From NCBI GenBank assembly GCA_017483465.1, contig JAFUWN010000011.1, forward strand, positions 32,961 through 96,960: 64,000 nt of DNA, read 5' to 3'. The notes under the pieces are model-generated. The model was not told where the DNA came from. It saw nothing but the letters and a program-made list of their open reading frames with translations, and did not search any database. Within the stretch, counting starts at the first letter, position 1. Each line of letters opens with the position of its first letter. Position numbers and translations under genes: made by a program. This DNA comes from Oscillospiraceae bacterium (GTDB taxonomy: Bacteria; Bacillota; Clostridia; Oscillospirales; Ruminococcaceae). Shown piece by piece: positions 42,741-50,529 of the stretch.

Positions 42741-43370
42741 TTATTGCACTGCTCCAAGTTTTTCCAGAGGATATAATCTTAATAAAACAGTACCTTCAAT
42801 TTCGTCTTCCGGAACGAGGCCGACTTCGACATAGCGGCTGTCCAGCGAAATATCACGGTTATCTCCAAGAACGAACACATACCCCTCCGGAACAGTGAAC
42901 GGATATTCAAACGCATTTCCCATAGCCGGAAGCTGTGTGATGGTATTGGGATAAGACTTGGTATAAGATTCTGACAGAGGCTCACCGTTGAGATAGACAA
43001 TGCCTTCAGCCGGACTGATGTCCAGTGTCTGTCCTCCGACAGCGACCACACGCTTGACAATGCTTTTATGCAGGCCTTCAGCCGCATAAAGTGAACCGCT
43101 CTGTGCAAACAGCACTGCATCATCGGCATGAATCACAATAATATCGCCGTCCTGGGGTCTTGTCCGGAGCTGAGAGACCAGCAGCCTGTCTTCGTCCTGT
43201 AATGTCGGCAGCATGGAATCTCCCTGTACGATCGCCACACGGAATACATACGTAAACAGCAGAATCATCAAAAAAATAGGAATCATTGCCGCACTGACAA
43301 TATCAATCACTTCTCCGATCACATGATGTACTTTCGGATTTCTGGAGAAGCGTACATATTCTTTCATCAT
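42741..43370 (-). CDS. lepB: Type I signal peptidase, 209 aa
   Basis: Cleaves signal peptides at the outer membrane face. One membrane anchor lies near residues 23-45 (MIPIFLMILLFTYVF); the catalytic Ser is in QGDSMLPTLQ, the catalytic Lys in SIVKRVVAVGGQT and the conserved box E is VFVLGDNRDISLDSR. GGAGCGG precedes two ATG codons (43370 and 43367). It is directly followed by rbgA and preceded by a second paralogue 12 bp upstream. Confidence 0.93.
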   Translation of the reverse strand: MMKEYVRFSRNPKVHHVIGEVIDIVSAAMIPIFLMILLFTYVFRVAIVQGDSMLPTLQDEDRLLVSQLRTRPQDGDIIVIHADDAVLFAQSGSLYAAEGLHKSIVKRVVAVGGQTLDISPAEGIVYLNGEPLSESYTKSYPNTITQLPAMGNAFEYPFTVPEGYVFVLGDNRDISLDSRYVEVGLVPEDEIEGTVLLRLYPLEKLGAVQ

Positions 43371-43382
43371 TTCCGCTCCGGA

Positions 43383-44057
43383 TCAGCTGATGAAGCCGAC
43401 CGTACTGAACGAAACAGATTCCTGTCCTGCTCCGTCTGTTTCTACCGCACAATAGCGGAAAAACGCATTGCCGAGAATATCTTCCTTGGCGATCAGACCA
43501 ACACTGGGGTTGCGGCTGTCTGTAGAATGATTCCGGTTATCACCCATGACAAACACATACCCGTCAGGCACTGTCATCGGATAGGAAAATGCACCGTCAT
43601 TGACAAGTGTCGGTTCATTGGTATACGGCTCATCAAGAGCGACACCATCCACATAGACAAGGCCTTCGTCAGTTCTGACCTCTACAGTCTGACCAGACAC
43701 GGCAATAATTCTCTTGATCAGAATTTCATTCAGTGCATAGCCGCTGTTGACAACACTGCCGTCCGGACCGAGGATATGCCCTTCATAGTTATTCACGACA
43801 ACAACATCACCCTGATGCGGCTGATACAGAATCCGTCGCATGACAAGCTTATCCTGATTCTGGAGTGTCGGCACCATAGAGCGGCCTTCGACCGTAACCG
43901 GGCGAATCAGGTAGGTAAACAGCAGGAGCACAACAAACACAGACATCAGCATAGTTTCCAGAATTTCGATAATATCATCGAACGTACTGGATTTTTTCTG
44001 TTCTGCATCAGGTGTCGGATTTTCTGCCATATTTTCTGTTACTTCTGCGGATTCCAT
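43383..44057 (-). CDS. lepB: Type I signal peptidase, second paralogue, 224 aa
   Basis: A paralogue of the next gene with the same motifs: EGRSMVPTLQNQDKL (Ser; note Asp/Gly-to-Arg before SM), LIKRIIAVSGQTV (Lys), VFVMGDNRNHSTDSR. The N-terminal cytoplasmic arm is longer, then an anchor at about 32-52. Both genes probably divide the secreted proteome. TGAGGTGA precedes the ATG. First gene of the operon, after the rplS terminator. Confidence 0.92.
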   Translation of the reverse strand: MESAEVTENMAENPTPDAEQKKSSTFDDIIEILETMLMSVFVVLLLFTYLIRPVTVEGRSMVPTLQNQDKLVMRRILYQPHQGDVVVVNNYEGHILGPDGSVVNSGYALNEILIKRIIAVSGQTVEVRTDEGLVYVDGVALDEPYTNEPTLVNDGAFSYPMTVPDGYVFVMGDNRNHSTDSRNPSVGLIAKEDILGNAFFRYCAVETDGAGQESVSFSTVGFIS

Positions 44058-44108
44058 ACTCTCACCTCATTTATAATAACAGCATTTTCAAAAATGCCTT
44101 ACAATATG

Positions 44109-44131
44109 CAAAAAAGGGACATGCTGTCCCT
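44109..44131 (-). terminator. Terminator of rplS
   Basis: AGGGAC (44115-44120) and GTCCCT (44126-44131) form a stem with a 5-nt loop and T6 on the minus strand; a second stem GCAGC/GCTGC (about 44153-44170) precedes it. Confidence 0.9.
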
Positions 44132-44189
44132 CTTGCCGAATGCAGTACAAAAGCAGCCATACAGCTGCCTTTATACAGCTGAATGTGCA

Positions 44190-44534
44190 TTATACGAGCT
44201 TTTCTTTCACCTTAGCAGCCTTGCCGACTCTGTCACGCAGATAGTAGAGCTTTGCACGGCGAACTTTACCATGACGGACAAGTTCTACTTTGTCAACAGC
44301 AGGAGAATGCAGCGGGAATACACGTTCGATACCGCAGCCGTGAGCCACACGTCTTACTGTGAAAGTTTCGCTGATGCCGCCATGCTTCTTAGCGATGACA
44401 GTGCCTTCAAACACCTGGATACGGCTCTTGTCGCCTTCCTGAATCTTCACGTGAACTTTTACAGTATCACCGATTTCCACAACAGGTGCGTTTTCTTTCA
44501 TGCTGGAATTGCTGATTAATTCTAATGCGTTCAT
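44190..44534 (-). CDS. rplS: 50S ribosomal protein L19, 114 aa
   Basis: A 50S protein at the subunit interface, here with the sequence pattern [40 protein letters not shown] and [19 protein letters not shown]-type C-terminal, the family's signature. Length matches L19 (about 115). AGGAGGAAT precedes the ATG at 44534; the longer frame at 44570 lies before this site. It is monocistronic between a leader and a terminator. Confidence 0.97.
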   Translation of the reverse strand: MNALELISNSSMKENAPVVEIGDTVKVHVKIQEGDKSRIQVFEGTVIAKKHGGISETFTVRRVAHGCGIERVFPLHSPAVDKVELVRHGKVRRAKLYYLRDRVGKAAKVKEKLV

Positions 44535-44559
44535 AATATAATTCCTCCTAGAAAAATTC

Positions 44560-44695
44560 CGGTTCTTCATACACGGGTTTGCACTTACACATATTCAGCA
44601 GGATGTGTGTCCGTCAGCGGATGAACCTGTTTAATGTCTTACGGCATTAACTCTCGTTCCGGCGTGAGAACGGAACGGATTTCAAATGCTTTTAT
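44560..44695 (-). promoter_or_regulatory. Structured rplS leader (L19 leader type)
   Basis: The leader on the minus strand has several short stems in series: CGTTC/GAACG, TTAATG/CATTAA, TCCG/CGGA and ACACAT/ATGTGT. This position and structure resemble the L19 leader known from Firmicutes (Rfam L19_leader), thought to mediate autoregulation. The match is by eye; a covariance-model search would be decisive. Confidence 0.6.
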
Positions 44696-44724
44696 ATCAT
44701 AACATATTTTGAGAAAAAAAGCAA
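44696..44724 (-). promoter_or_regulatory. SigmaA promoter of rplS
   Basis: On the minus strand TTGCTT (44719-44724), 17-bp spacer, TATGAT (44696-44701), 7 bp after the stop of the DUF2344 gene. Confidence 0.8.
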
Positions 44725-44730
44725 GTGTTT

Positions 44731-45384
44731 TCAGAAAAAATCTTGATAATTTTCTGAAAAAATTTTTGTCCGGCAGGCTGATTTGATGAAAATCGGCTTA
44801 TCTGCGTAATTTTGAAAAGCATCTGTTAATACATTGATATTCAGATTTCCGTCATTGCCGGCAGGCAGAATGGCAGTCAGAAACAAGTTCTGCTCTTGCA
44901 TATCAATATTTTTTATAGTAAGCATGGGCTTAATATCTATTTCTTTGAGGCCTTTTTTTGTTTTCTTCTGAATCAGGATTTCCGGCTGATTTAGAAAATT
45001 CTCCAAAACAGATTTTAAATCCGGAATCTCCGGAGCAGATAGTTTTACAAGATATTCCGCAGCTGTAATATCTGTGGCCTGCATATGCGGCTCACCGACA
45101 GAAACCGCATGTAAGCCATCCGGCAGAGCGGAATTTAATTTTTCTAAAATTTCCTCCGGAGGAAGTTCTTCTGTCAGGCGGAAATCCATGACTTCGCAGA
45201 TACTCTCCGTTCCGAGCGATAATGCCAGAGGAAACATCAGATATAAATGCGGATGAAATCCCTCTGTATACCATGCCGGCAGACCGGAACGCCGGATGGC
45301 CCGAATCATACAGCGGTTCAAATCCAGATGGGAGATATATTTACTAATGCCTTTTTTCTCGAAAATAATTCTGTAATCTTTCAA
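44731..45384 (-). CDS. DUF2344 (TIGR03936) protein, radical SAM partner, 217 aa, TTG start
   Basis: The family signature is at the start: KDYRIIFEKKGISKYISHLDLNRCMIRA (paraphrased) with TEGFHPHLYLMFPLALSLGTES and a C-terminal beta domain. This domain normally accompanies the TIGR03960 radical SAM protein and its job is unknown. The TTG start at 45384 is chosen because GGGGAGG lies 7 nt upstream, the protein then starts like homologues, and it overlaps the rSAM stop by 4 bp (TTGA). Confidence 0.85.
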   Translation of the reverse strand: MKDYRIIFEKKGISKYISHLDLNRCMIRAIRRSGLPAWYTEGFHPHLYLMFPLALSLGTESICEVMDFRLTEELPPEEILEKLNSALPDGLHAVSVGEPHMQATDITAAEYLVKLSAPEIPDLKSVLENFLNQPEILIQKKTKKGLKEIDIKPMLTIKNIDMQEQNLFLTAILPAGNDGNLNINVLTDAFQNYADKPIFIKSACRTKIFSENYQDFF

Positions 45385-47216
45385 AAGCAAGGCCTCCCCA
45401 AGCATTGATTTGCACCGCATCCGGCACAGTATTCCCGGCAGGGCGGTGTTGTCTGAGCGGCATGGGCTTTCTGATTTTCCCAGATTAAAAATTTTTTAGA
45501 AACAAGATAATCAATATGATCCCACGGCATAAGTTCTTCATAACTTCTGGTTCTGTTTGCATAGAAAGACGGATCAAGATGATTTTTCTCAAAAGCGGCA
45601 TACCATCTGGAGGCATCGAAAAATTCTTCCCAGCTGTCGAGTTTACAGCCGCTTTTCCAGGCATCATAGATCACAGAGCAGATTCTTCTGTCACCTCTTG
45701 CGAGAACGGCTTCCATCTGACTGACATCGGAAATATGCATACTTGCCTTGATTTTCTTTGATTTGATCGCTTTTTTCAGAATCTGCTGTTTTCTGAGAAT
45801 TTCAGCTTTTTCCGTCTGCGGCTCGAACTCGAACGGTGTAAACGGCTTCGGAACAAAAGTTGCCGTACTGATGGAAACCTGTAATTTTCCTTTGGCACGG
45901 TCAGGCATATCATAGAATAAATTCACGACTTTCTGAGCCAGATCAGCAATGCCGATAATATCTTCATCTGTTTCCGTCGGCAGACCCATCATAAAATAAA
46001 GCTTTACTGTTGTATAGCCGCCTTCAAAGGCAATTTTACAAGTTCTCATGACTTCTTCTTCCGTGACGTTTTTATTAATCACATCACGGAGTCTTTGTGT
46101 TCCGGCTTCAGGAGCGAATGTCAGGCCGCTTTTCCGGATGGTTGTCACTTTATCCAGAACCGATTTTGAAAAATTATCAATCCGGAGTGACGGCAGAGAC
46201 AAATTTACATGTTCTTGTTCGGTATATTCCAGCAGCTTATCTAAAATCTGTTCAATCTGCGAATGATCGCTTGTACTCAGCGAAGAGAGCGACAATTCAT
46301 CATAGCCAGAATTTTCACAGAGAGCAACGCCCTGCCGGCAGACTGTTTCAGCAGATTTTTCCCGGAACGGTCTGTATAAGAAACCGGCCTGACAGAAACG
46401 GCAGCCCCGGATACAGCCTCTGAGGACTTCGACAGAAACTCTGTCATGAATCGGCTCGATAAAGGGAATCACGACTTGTTCCGGATAATAGACCTGATTC
46501 ATGTCTGTGATCACACGCTTTGTAATTTTCTCTGGAGCATGTTCCAGCGGTGTAATGCTTTTTACAGTTCCGTCCGGATGATATGCTGTCTCATAGAGAG
46601 AAGGCACATAAATGCCTTCGATCTGAGCGGCAGCTTTTAAAAATTCCGAACGGGAAGCATGTTCCTGATGCATTTTATGATATAAATCCATCAGTTCCAG
46701 ATTGACTTCTTCGCCCTCACCTAAGATAAACAAATCAAAAAAATCGGCAATCGGCTCAGGATTACAGGCACAGGGGCCGCCGCCGACTACCAGAGGGAAA
46801 ATCTGTTCTCCCCTGTCTTTCTGCAGAACCGGAACACCTGCCAGATCAAGCATATTCAGAATATTTGTATATGACATTTCATATTGCAGAGTAAAGCCGA
46901 TGAAATCAAAATTCCGGATTTCGTCGCCGCTTTCGAGGGCATACAGCAAGATATGTTCCTGTCTCATAATTTCTTCCATATCCGGCCACGGAGCAAAGAC
47001 ACGTTCGCACCAGTAATTTTCCCGTTCGTTAATCAAAGAATATAAAATCTTCATACCCAGGTGTGACATGCCGACATCATAAATATCCGGAAAACAGAAG
47101 GCAAATCTGACAGCAATATCCGACTTGTCCTTGACAATCTGACCGATTTCTCCGCCGGTATAGCGTGAGGGTTTCTGCACATCAAGCAGATGTGCTTCTA
47201 TTGCAGGATTGAGCAT
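45381..47216 (-). CDS. TIGR03960-type radical SAM protein, 611 aa
   Basis: N-terminal B12-binding-like region (residues about 30-190; FPDIYDVGMSHLGMKILYSLIN). The radical SAM cluster is VEVLRGCIRGCRFCQAGFLYRPFREKS (CxxxCxxC, near residue 270), then LSLSSLSTSDHS, FAPEAGTQRLRDVI and VKLYFMMGLPTE. The C-terminus ends with a Cys cluster CREYCAGCGANQC, which may bind another FeS cluster. Function is unknown; it is always next to DUF2344. AAAGGAAG precedes the ATG, 1 bp after the preceding gene. Confidence 0.88.
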   Translation of the reverse strand: MLNPAIEAHLLDVQKPSRYTGGEIGQIVKDKSDIAVRFAFCFPDIYDVGMSHLGMKILYSLINERENYWCERVFAPWPDMEEIMRQEHILLYALESGDEIRNFDFIGFTLQYEMSYTNILNMLDLAGVPVLQKDRGEQIFPLVVGGGPCACNPEPIADFFDLFILGEGEEVNLELMDLYHKMHQEHASRSEFLKAAAQIEGIYVPSLYETAYHPDGTVKSITPLEHAPEKITKRVITDMNQVYYPEQVVIPFIEPIHDRVSVEVLRGCIRGCRFCQAGFLYRPFREKSAETVCRQGVALCENSGYDELSLSSLSTSDHSQIEQILDKLLEYTEQEHVNLSLPSLRIDNFSKSVLDKVTTIRKSGLTFAPEAGTQRLRDVINKNVTEEEVMRTCKIAFEGGYTTVKLYFMMGLPTETDEDIIGIADLAQKVVNLFYDMPDRAKGKLQVSISTATFVPKPFTPFEFEPQTEKAEILRKQQILKKAIKSKKIKASMHISDVSQMEAVLARGDRRICSVIYDAWKSGCKLDSWEEFFDASRWYAAFEKNHLDPSFYANRTRSYEELMPWDHIDYLVSKKFLIWENQKAHAAQTTPPCREYCAGCGANQCLGRPCF

Positions 47217-47217
47217 A

Positions 47218-47871
47218 TTAACTTCCTTTCACTTGTTTTCTTTTCCGGAACAGCGGTTCACAGTAAGATCTGTTTTCAGGGGTATCTTTCATTTTCATAA
47301 GCGGCTTGTTTTCCTTGCGTTTTTTATTGACAGCCAGATAGAAATACAATTCCCCTTCACGGGCTTCTATCAGGATTCGTTTTGGTCTCTGTACGCCAAA
47401 AGGATAATAGCCTTTCAGCGTGACAAAGCCTGTATTCATCATCATCATAGAAAACCAGAGCATTGCCATAAAGAGATAAAAAAAGCCGTTCTGCTGATGA
47501 TGTGACATTTTCTGGAGATATTCCGCTGTTTTCTGACTGAGATAAACTTCTTCATTTTCAATCTGCATCTGAGAAATTTCTTCTTCATAGGCAAGAAAGG
47601 CCTGTATGCCTACTGCCTGACTGTCTTCGACAACGCTCCGGCAAGTACGGGCTTCTGTGAAATTAAACACAGATACTGCCAGACTTGCAATGACAATCAC
47701 ATAATAAATCCAGTAGAACGCCCTGTGAAATATCTTATGAAACTGGAGAATCCCGGCATTGGCTGCTTTAATCCATGTCAGACCGCCTGCCACGACTGTA
47801 TATAAAAACATACTTCCGCTGACGATGACCATCAGAATATAGAAAACTGCCCTGATTGTAACAATCCCCAT
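47218..47871 (-). CDS. Unknown membrane protein, 217 aa
   Basis: Three hydrophobic segments: residues about 8-30, 50-72 and 130-150 (FFYLFMAMLWFSMMMMNTG), with a long extracytoplasmic or cytoplasmic loop containing EEEISQMQIENEEV. The C-terminus is Lys/Arg-rich (KKRKENKPLMKMKDTPEN). No family known. The start at 47871 has AAAGGAT upstream. It is between the M50 protease and the radical SAM gene in one operon, suggesting membrane-related assistance but no more can be said. Confidence 0.65.
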   Translation of the reverse strand: MGIVTIRAVFYILMVIVSGSMFLYTVVAGGLTWIKAANAGILQFHKIFHRAFYWIYYVIVIASLAVSVFNFTEARTCRSVVEDSQAVGIQAFLAYEEEISQMQIENEEVYLSQKTAEYLQKMSHHQQNGFFYLFMAMLWFSMMMMNTGFVTLKGYYPFGVQRPKRILIEAREGELYFYLAVNKKRKENKPLMKMKDTPENRSYCEPLFRKRKQVKGS

Positions 47872-47925
47872 AATAAAAATCCTTTCTTTAAAATACCGTA
47901 TCTCAAATATCACATTGTTTCTATT

Positions 47926-48498
47926 CTACCATAAAGGCGGCAATTTGTCAACTGTAAATTCAGAAAATGCCAGACAGACGGCCGTCAGATACAATGCAGG
48001 ATTCTGAAAATGAAAGAAATACAGCAAAAAAATACTCAGCACTGACAGGAACAGACAAAAAAATTTCCGGAACTGCAAGGCCTCTGTTCTGGTTTCAAGA
48101 AGACATTCCAGAACAGCTCCCCCGTCAAGAATCCGGAACGGCAGCAGATTAAAAAGCCCCATACTCAAATGCAGAAATGCTGTTTCCGGACTGCATTTCC
48201 AGTACAGAACCGCACACAGCAGATTCAGAACAGGGCCGCTGAGACAGACTGTCAGTACCTGTCCGGTTCGCAGCAGAGCAGAATTTGTGATCATCCGGAC
48301 TCCGGCGGCATAGAAGCGGATTTCCCGAAGACCGGCATTTGTCAGACATATTGCGATTCCGTGGCCGAGCTCATGAATCAGGCAGACCAGAAACGACTGT
48401 TTTATGATACTATACTCTGCCTGCATGAAAATCAGCAGGAGCATTGCCGGAAAGCTGAAATCCATCACCAGACAGAATTTCTGAAATTTCAGTTCCAA
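47926..48498 (-). CDS. M50 membrane metalloprotease, SpoIVFB-like, 190 aa
   Basis: A site-2-type protease: zinc motif VCLIHELGHGIAI (His42, Glu43, His46) and the third ligand in NLLPFRILDGGAVLE (Asp about 124). Four to five hydrophobic segments; the length is shorter than SpoIVFB of Bacillus (about 288) and lacks the CBS domain. SpoIVFB cleaves pro-sigmaK in the mother cell; here the substrate is not known. It overlaps the preceding small gene by 10 bp. Together with SpoVM nearby, a sporulation role is likely but not proven. Confidence 0.85.
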   Translation of the reverse strand: MELKFQKFCLVMDFSFPAMLLLIFMQAEYSIIKQSFLVCLIHELGHGIAICLTNAGLREIRFYAAGVRMITNSALLRTGQVLTVCLSGPVLNLLCAVLYWKCSPETAFLHLSMGLFNLLPFRILDGGAVLECLLETRTEALQFRKFFCLFLSVLSIFLLYFFHFQNPALYLTAVCLAFSEFTVDKLPPLW

Positions 48499-48782
48499 AG
48501 CTGTTCCACCTGTCCGATCAGAGCAATCAGCCAGCTTTCAGAATCTGCATGAATCTGTACAGAAAACTGACTGACAGCCTCCTGAAAGCTCTGCTCGTCC
48601 CATAGTCTGACAGAAAAAAGAACAGTTAAAACAATCATACAGACCACATACTGCATAAAAAACACATCCGCACAGCTTTGTTTTTTTTCAGGGACTTCTT
48701 CTTTTTTCAGTACAGGGGGAACCCATTCCGGAGAATCTTCATTCAGTTCCGGAATTTCAAGAACAACATTTTCCTCTTGCAT
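48489..48782 (-). CDS. Small single-pass membrane protein, possible SpoIVFA remnant, 97 aa
   Basis: An acidic proline-rich cytoplasmic stretch (residues 1-38, QEENVVLEIPELNEDSPEWV) is followed by one membrane segment (about 43-62, FFMQYVVCMIVLTVLFSV) and a short outer tail. Directly upstream of the SpoIVFB-like gene this is the place of spoIVFA, whose product has an N-terminal anchor and a C-terminal M23 domain; the M23 domain is absent here. AAAGGAG lies 8 nt before the ATG at 48782. No stop or frameshift debris is seen, so this looks like a reduced gene rather than a broken one. Confidence 0.6.
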   Translation of the reverse strand: MQEENVVLEIPELNEDSPEWVPPVLKKEEVPEKKQSCADVFFMQYVVCMIVLTVLFSVRLWDEQSFQEAVSQFSVQIHADSESWLIALIGQVEQLWN

Positions 48783-48814
48783 CGCACAGACTCCTTTCAC
48801 ATTTCTGCTATAGT

Positions 48815-48824
48815 CTATGCAGAA
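48815..48824 (-). promoter_or_regulatory. Motif shared by the promoter regions of the M50 operon and spoVM
   Basis: On the minus strand TTCTGCATAG, about 33 bp upstream of the start at 48782. The identical 10-mer stands upstream of spoVM (48993-49002). CATA-AC-T resembles a sporulation sigmaE -10 box. The assignment is a hypothesis. Confidence 0.4.
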
Positions 48825-48859
48825 AAATCAGGAGAAATGCAATGACATTCCTCCTGATT
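48823..48859 (-). terminator. Terminator of the yicC-spoVM block after spoVM
   Basis: AATCAGGAGaAATG (48826-48839) pairs with CATTcCTCCTGATT (48846-48859) except for one mismatch, giving a 13-bp stem with a 6-nt loop, then T5 on the minus strand. Confidence 0.88.
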
Positions 48860-48868
48860 CCGGGATGT

Positions 48869-48958
48869 TTATTCTGTTTCCTGTTCTTTCTTGATATGAA
48901 ACATGAGCCGGAGCACACCAGCCAGGAACTTCGGGCTTTTAATCACAACAATCTTCAT
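48869..48958 (-). CDS. spoVM: Stage V sporulation protein SpoVM, 29 aa
   Basis: A very small peptide, MKIVVIKSPKFLAGVLR..., closely like Bacillus SpoVM (KLPKFLGGIVRAML core): an amphipathic helix with the Pro-Lys-Phe-Leu motif. SpoVM marks the convex outer forespore membrane and recruits SpoIVA and the coat. GGAGGGAG precedes the ATG by 7 nt. As in Bacillus it follows thiN, here by 63 bp. Its presence indicates a spore-forming ancestor or lifestyle; whether this organism sporulates needs other genes. Confidence 0.88.
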   Translation of the reverse strand: MKIVVIKSPKFLAGVLRLMFHIKKEQETE

Positions 48959-48992
48959 AAGTAACTCCCTCCTGCAATCAGTATAGTATATC

Positions 48993-49002
48993 CTATGCAG
49001 AA
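48993..49002 (-). promoter_or_regulatory. Second copy of the shared motif, upstream of spoVM
   Basis: On the minus strand TTCTGCATAG at 48993-49002, about 35 bp before the spoVM start, with GATATACT behind it. It may be part of a sigmaE-type promoter within the thiN-spoVM gap. Confidence 0.4.
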
Positions 49003-49021
49003 GCAGAAATTTTGTGACAAT

Positions 49022-49645
49022 TTATTTCTCCGTCATCACGAGCAGGAGATTTCCTTCGTTTACATAAACATTTGCCCCGGCAGGATGAGTCACCTCATTG
49101 CTCAGCCCCAGCGGAAAATTATTTTTCAATTCTGCATTCTCAAGCGGATATTTTGCACCTGTAATTGTCACACCCCGGCAGACTTCCGAAAGCACAAACA
49201 CCGAAAAATAAGAAAACAAATCCGGAATCAGATACTCCATATCACCAGCATTCAAATTAGTAAGTATCTGCTTTTTATAATAAAGCACCGCATTCAGATT
49301 TTCTTCAGCGATATTCCGGAGCATCTGAAAATTGGCAATACTGTGATCAATCCGATCACCGCCGAATGCTCCATAGATTCTGAAACAGTCAAAGCCTTTT
49401 TCTTTTGCATACTCCACACAGGCCCATGTATCAGAAACATCTTTTTCGGCTGGATAACGGACTATTTCAATATTATCCGGAAGCTGATCGGTATAAGAAT
49501 CAAAATCGCCAATCAGAATATCCGGCTTGAGATTCTGTGCCAGTGCGTGACGATAGCCGCAGTCTGCACAAATCAGTATTTCTTCTTTATGAAGCCAAAT
49601 TTTTTCGCTGACATCACCGCCGGCGAGAATCACACAAACTTTCAT
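49022..49645 (-). CDS. thiN: Thiamine pyrophosphokinase, 207 aa
   Basis: Forms thiamine pyrophosphate from thiamine and ATP. Family motifs: VCVILAGGD at the start, LICADCGYRHAL, ILIGDFDSY (acidic metal site) and PAEKDVSDTWACVEYA (EKDxTD-type), then GAFGGDRIDHSIANFQ and the C-terminal beta sandwich with LTNLNAGDM. The ATG at 49645 overlaps the rsgA stop by 4 bp (ATGA) and follows AAGGAGT. In Bacillus the gene lies in the same place (rsgA-rpe-thiN-spoVM), here without rpe. Confidence 0.93.
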   Translation of the reverse strand: MKVCVILAGGDVSEKIWLHKEEILICADCGYRHALAQNLKPDILIGDFDSYTDQLPDNIEIVRYPAEKDVSDTWACVEYAKEKGFDCFRIYGAFGGDRIDHSIANFQMLRNIAEENLNAVLYYKKQILTNLNAGDMEYLIPDLFSYFSVFVLSEVCRGVTITGAKYPLENAELKNNFPLGLSNEVTHPAGANVYVNEGNLLLVMTEK

Positions 49646-50529
49646 AGTTCCCACTCCTTGATTTGTTTAGCTTCTTCATACATTTCGCAGTAGCTCTGAT
49701 GACGGCTCTCCGGAATCTTCCCGGCTTTTACGGCTTCGAGTACCGCACAGCCTTTCTCACAGGTATGAGAACAGTCATGAAATCTGCATTGATTCTGATA
49801 CTCTGCAAATTCCACAAAACAGTCAGCCAGTTCTTCTTTTCTGATCACAGCATAACGCATGGTATCAAAAGTCGAAAATCCGGGCGTATCAGCGATATAG
49901 CCGCCGCTGCTGAGCTGATATAACTGAGCATGTCTTGTGGTATGCCGTCCTCTGCCGAGTTTCTGACTGATTTTCCCTGTCGGAATAGCAAGACTGGAAT
50001 CCAGAGCATTCAACAATGTTGATTTTCCGGCTCCGGAATTTCCTGTCAGAGCACTGACTTTATTCTGAAAGGCTTTCCGGACGGCTTCGAGTGTCTCCGG
50101 TTTCTGATAATCCACAGGCAGGATGGGAATCTGAATCGAACTGTAAAGCTGATAAATCGTCTCATAAGAAGCCAGATCAATTTTAGTCAATAATAATAAC
50201 GGCTGAATATTTTTATAAGCTGATACAGCAATAAATTTATCCAGTAATCTCAGATTCGGCTGCGGCTCACACATGGAGACTACAAAACACAGCTGATCAA
50301 GATTGGCAAGCGGCGGACGGATAATCTCATTTTTTCTCGGAAGCACTTCAGCAATGACATCCTGTTCCAGCCGCACCCAGTCTCCGACATAGGGTTCCTG
50401 TTCTTTTTTCCGGAGAATTCCCCGTGCAGGGCATTCTTTCAGAACACCGTCAGGGGACGCTACGGTGTAGAGTCCCCTGACAGATTTGATAATAATATAT
50501 GCTTCCGAAAACTGATTTCCTGACATCAT
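49642..50529 (-). CDS. rsgA: Ribosome small subunit-dependent GTPase RsgA, 295 aa
   Basis: A circularly permuted GTPase for 30S maturation: OB-fold at residues about 10-70; G4 LLTKIDLAS; G1 TGNSGAGKSTLLNAL; G3 DTPGFSTF; then the zinc site with C...H...C in CRFHDCSHTCEKGC. Length normal. The ATG overlaps the prkC stop (GCATGATG), and a second ATG follows directly. Coupled to prkC and thiN by 4-bp overlaps. Confidence 0.96.
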   Translation of the reverse strand: MMSGNQFSEAYIIIKSVRGLYTVASPDGVLKECPARGILRKKEQEPYVGDWVRLEQDVIAEVLPRKNEIIRPPLANLDQLCFVVSMCEPQPNLRLLDKFIAVSAYKNIQPLLLLTKIDLASYETIYQLYSSIQIPILPVDYQKPETLEAVRKAFQNKVSALTGNSGAGKSTLLNALDSSLAIPTGKISQKLGRGRHTTRHAQLYQLSSGGYIADTPGFSTFDTMRYAVIRKEELADCFVEFAEYQNQCRFHDCSHTCEKGCAVLEAVKAGKIPESRHQSYCEMYEEAKQIKEWEL

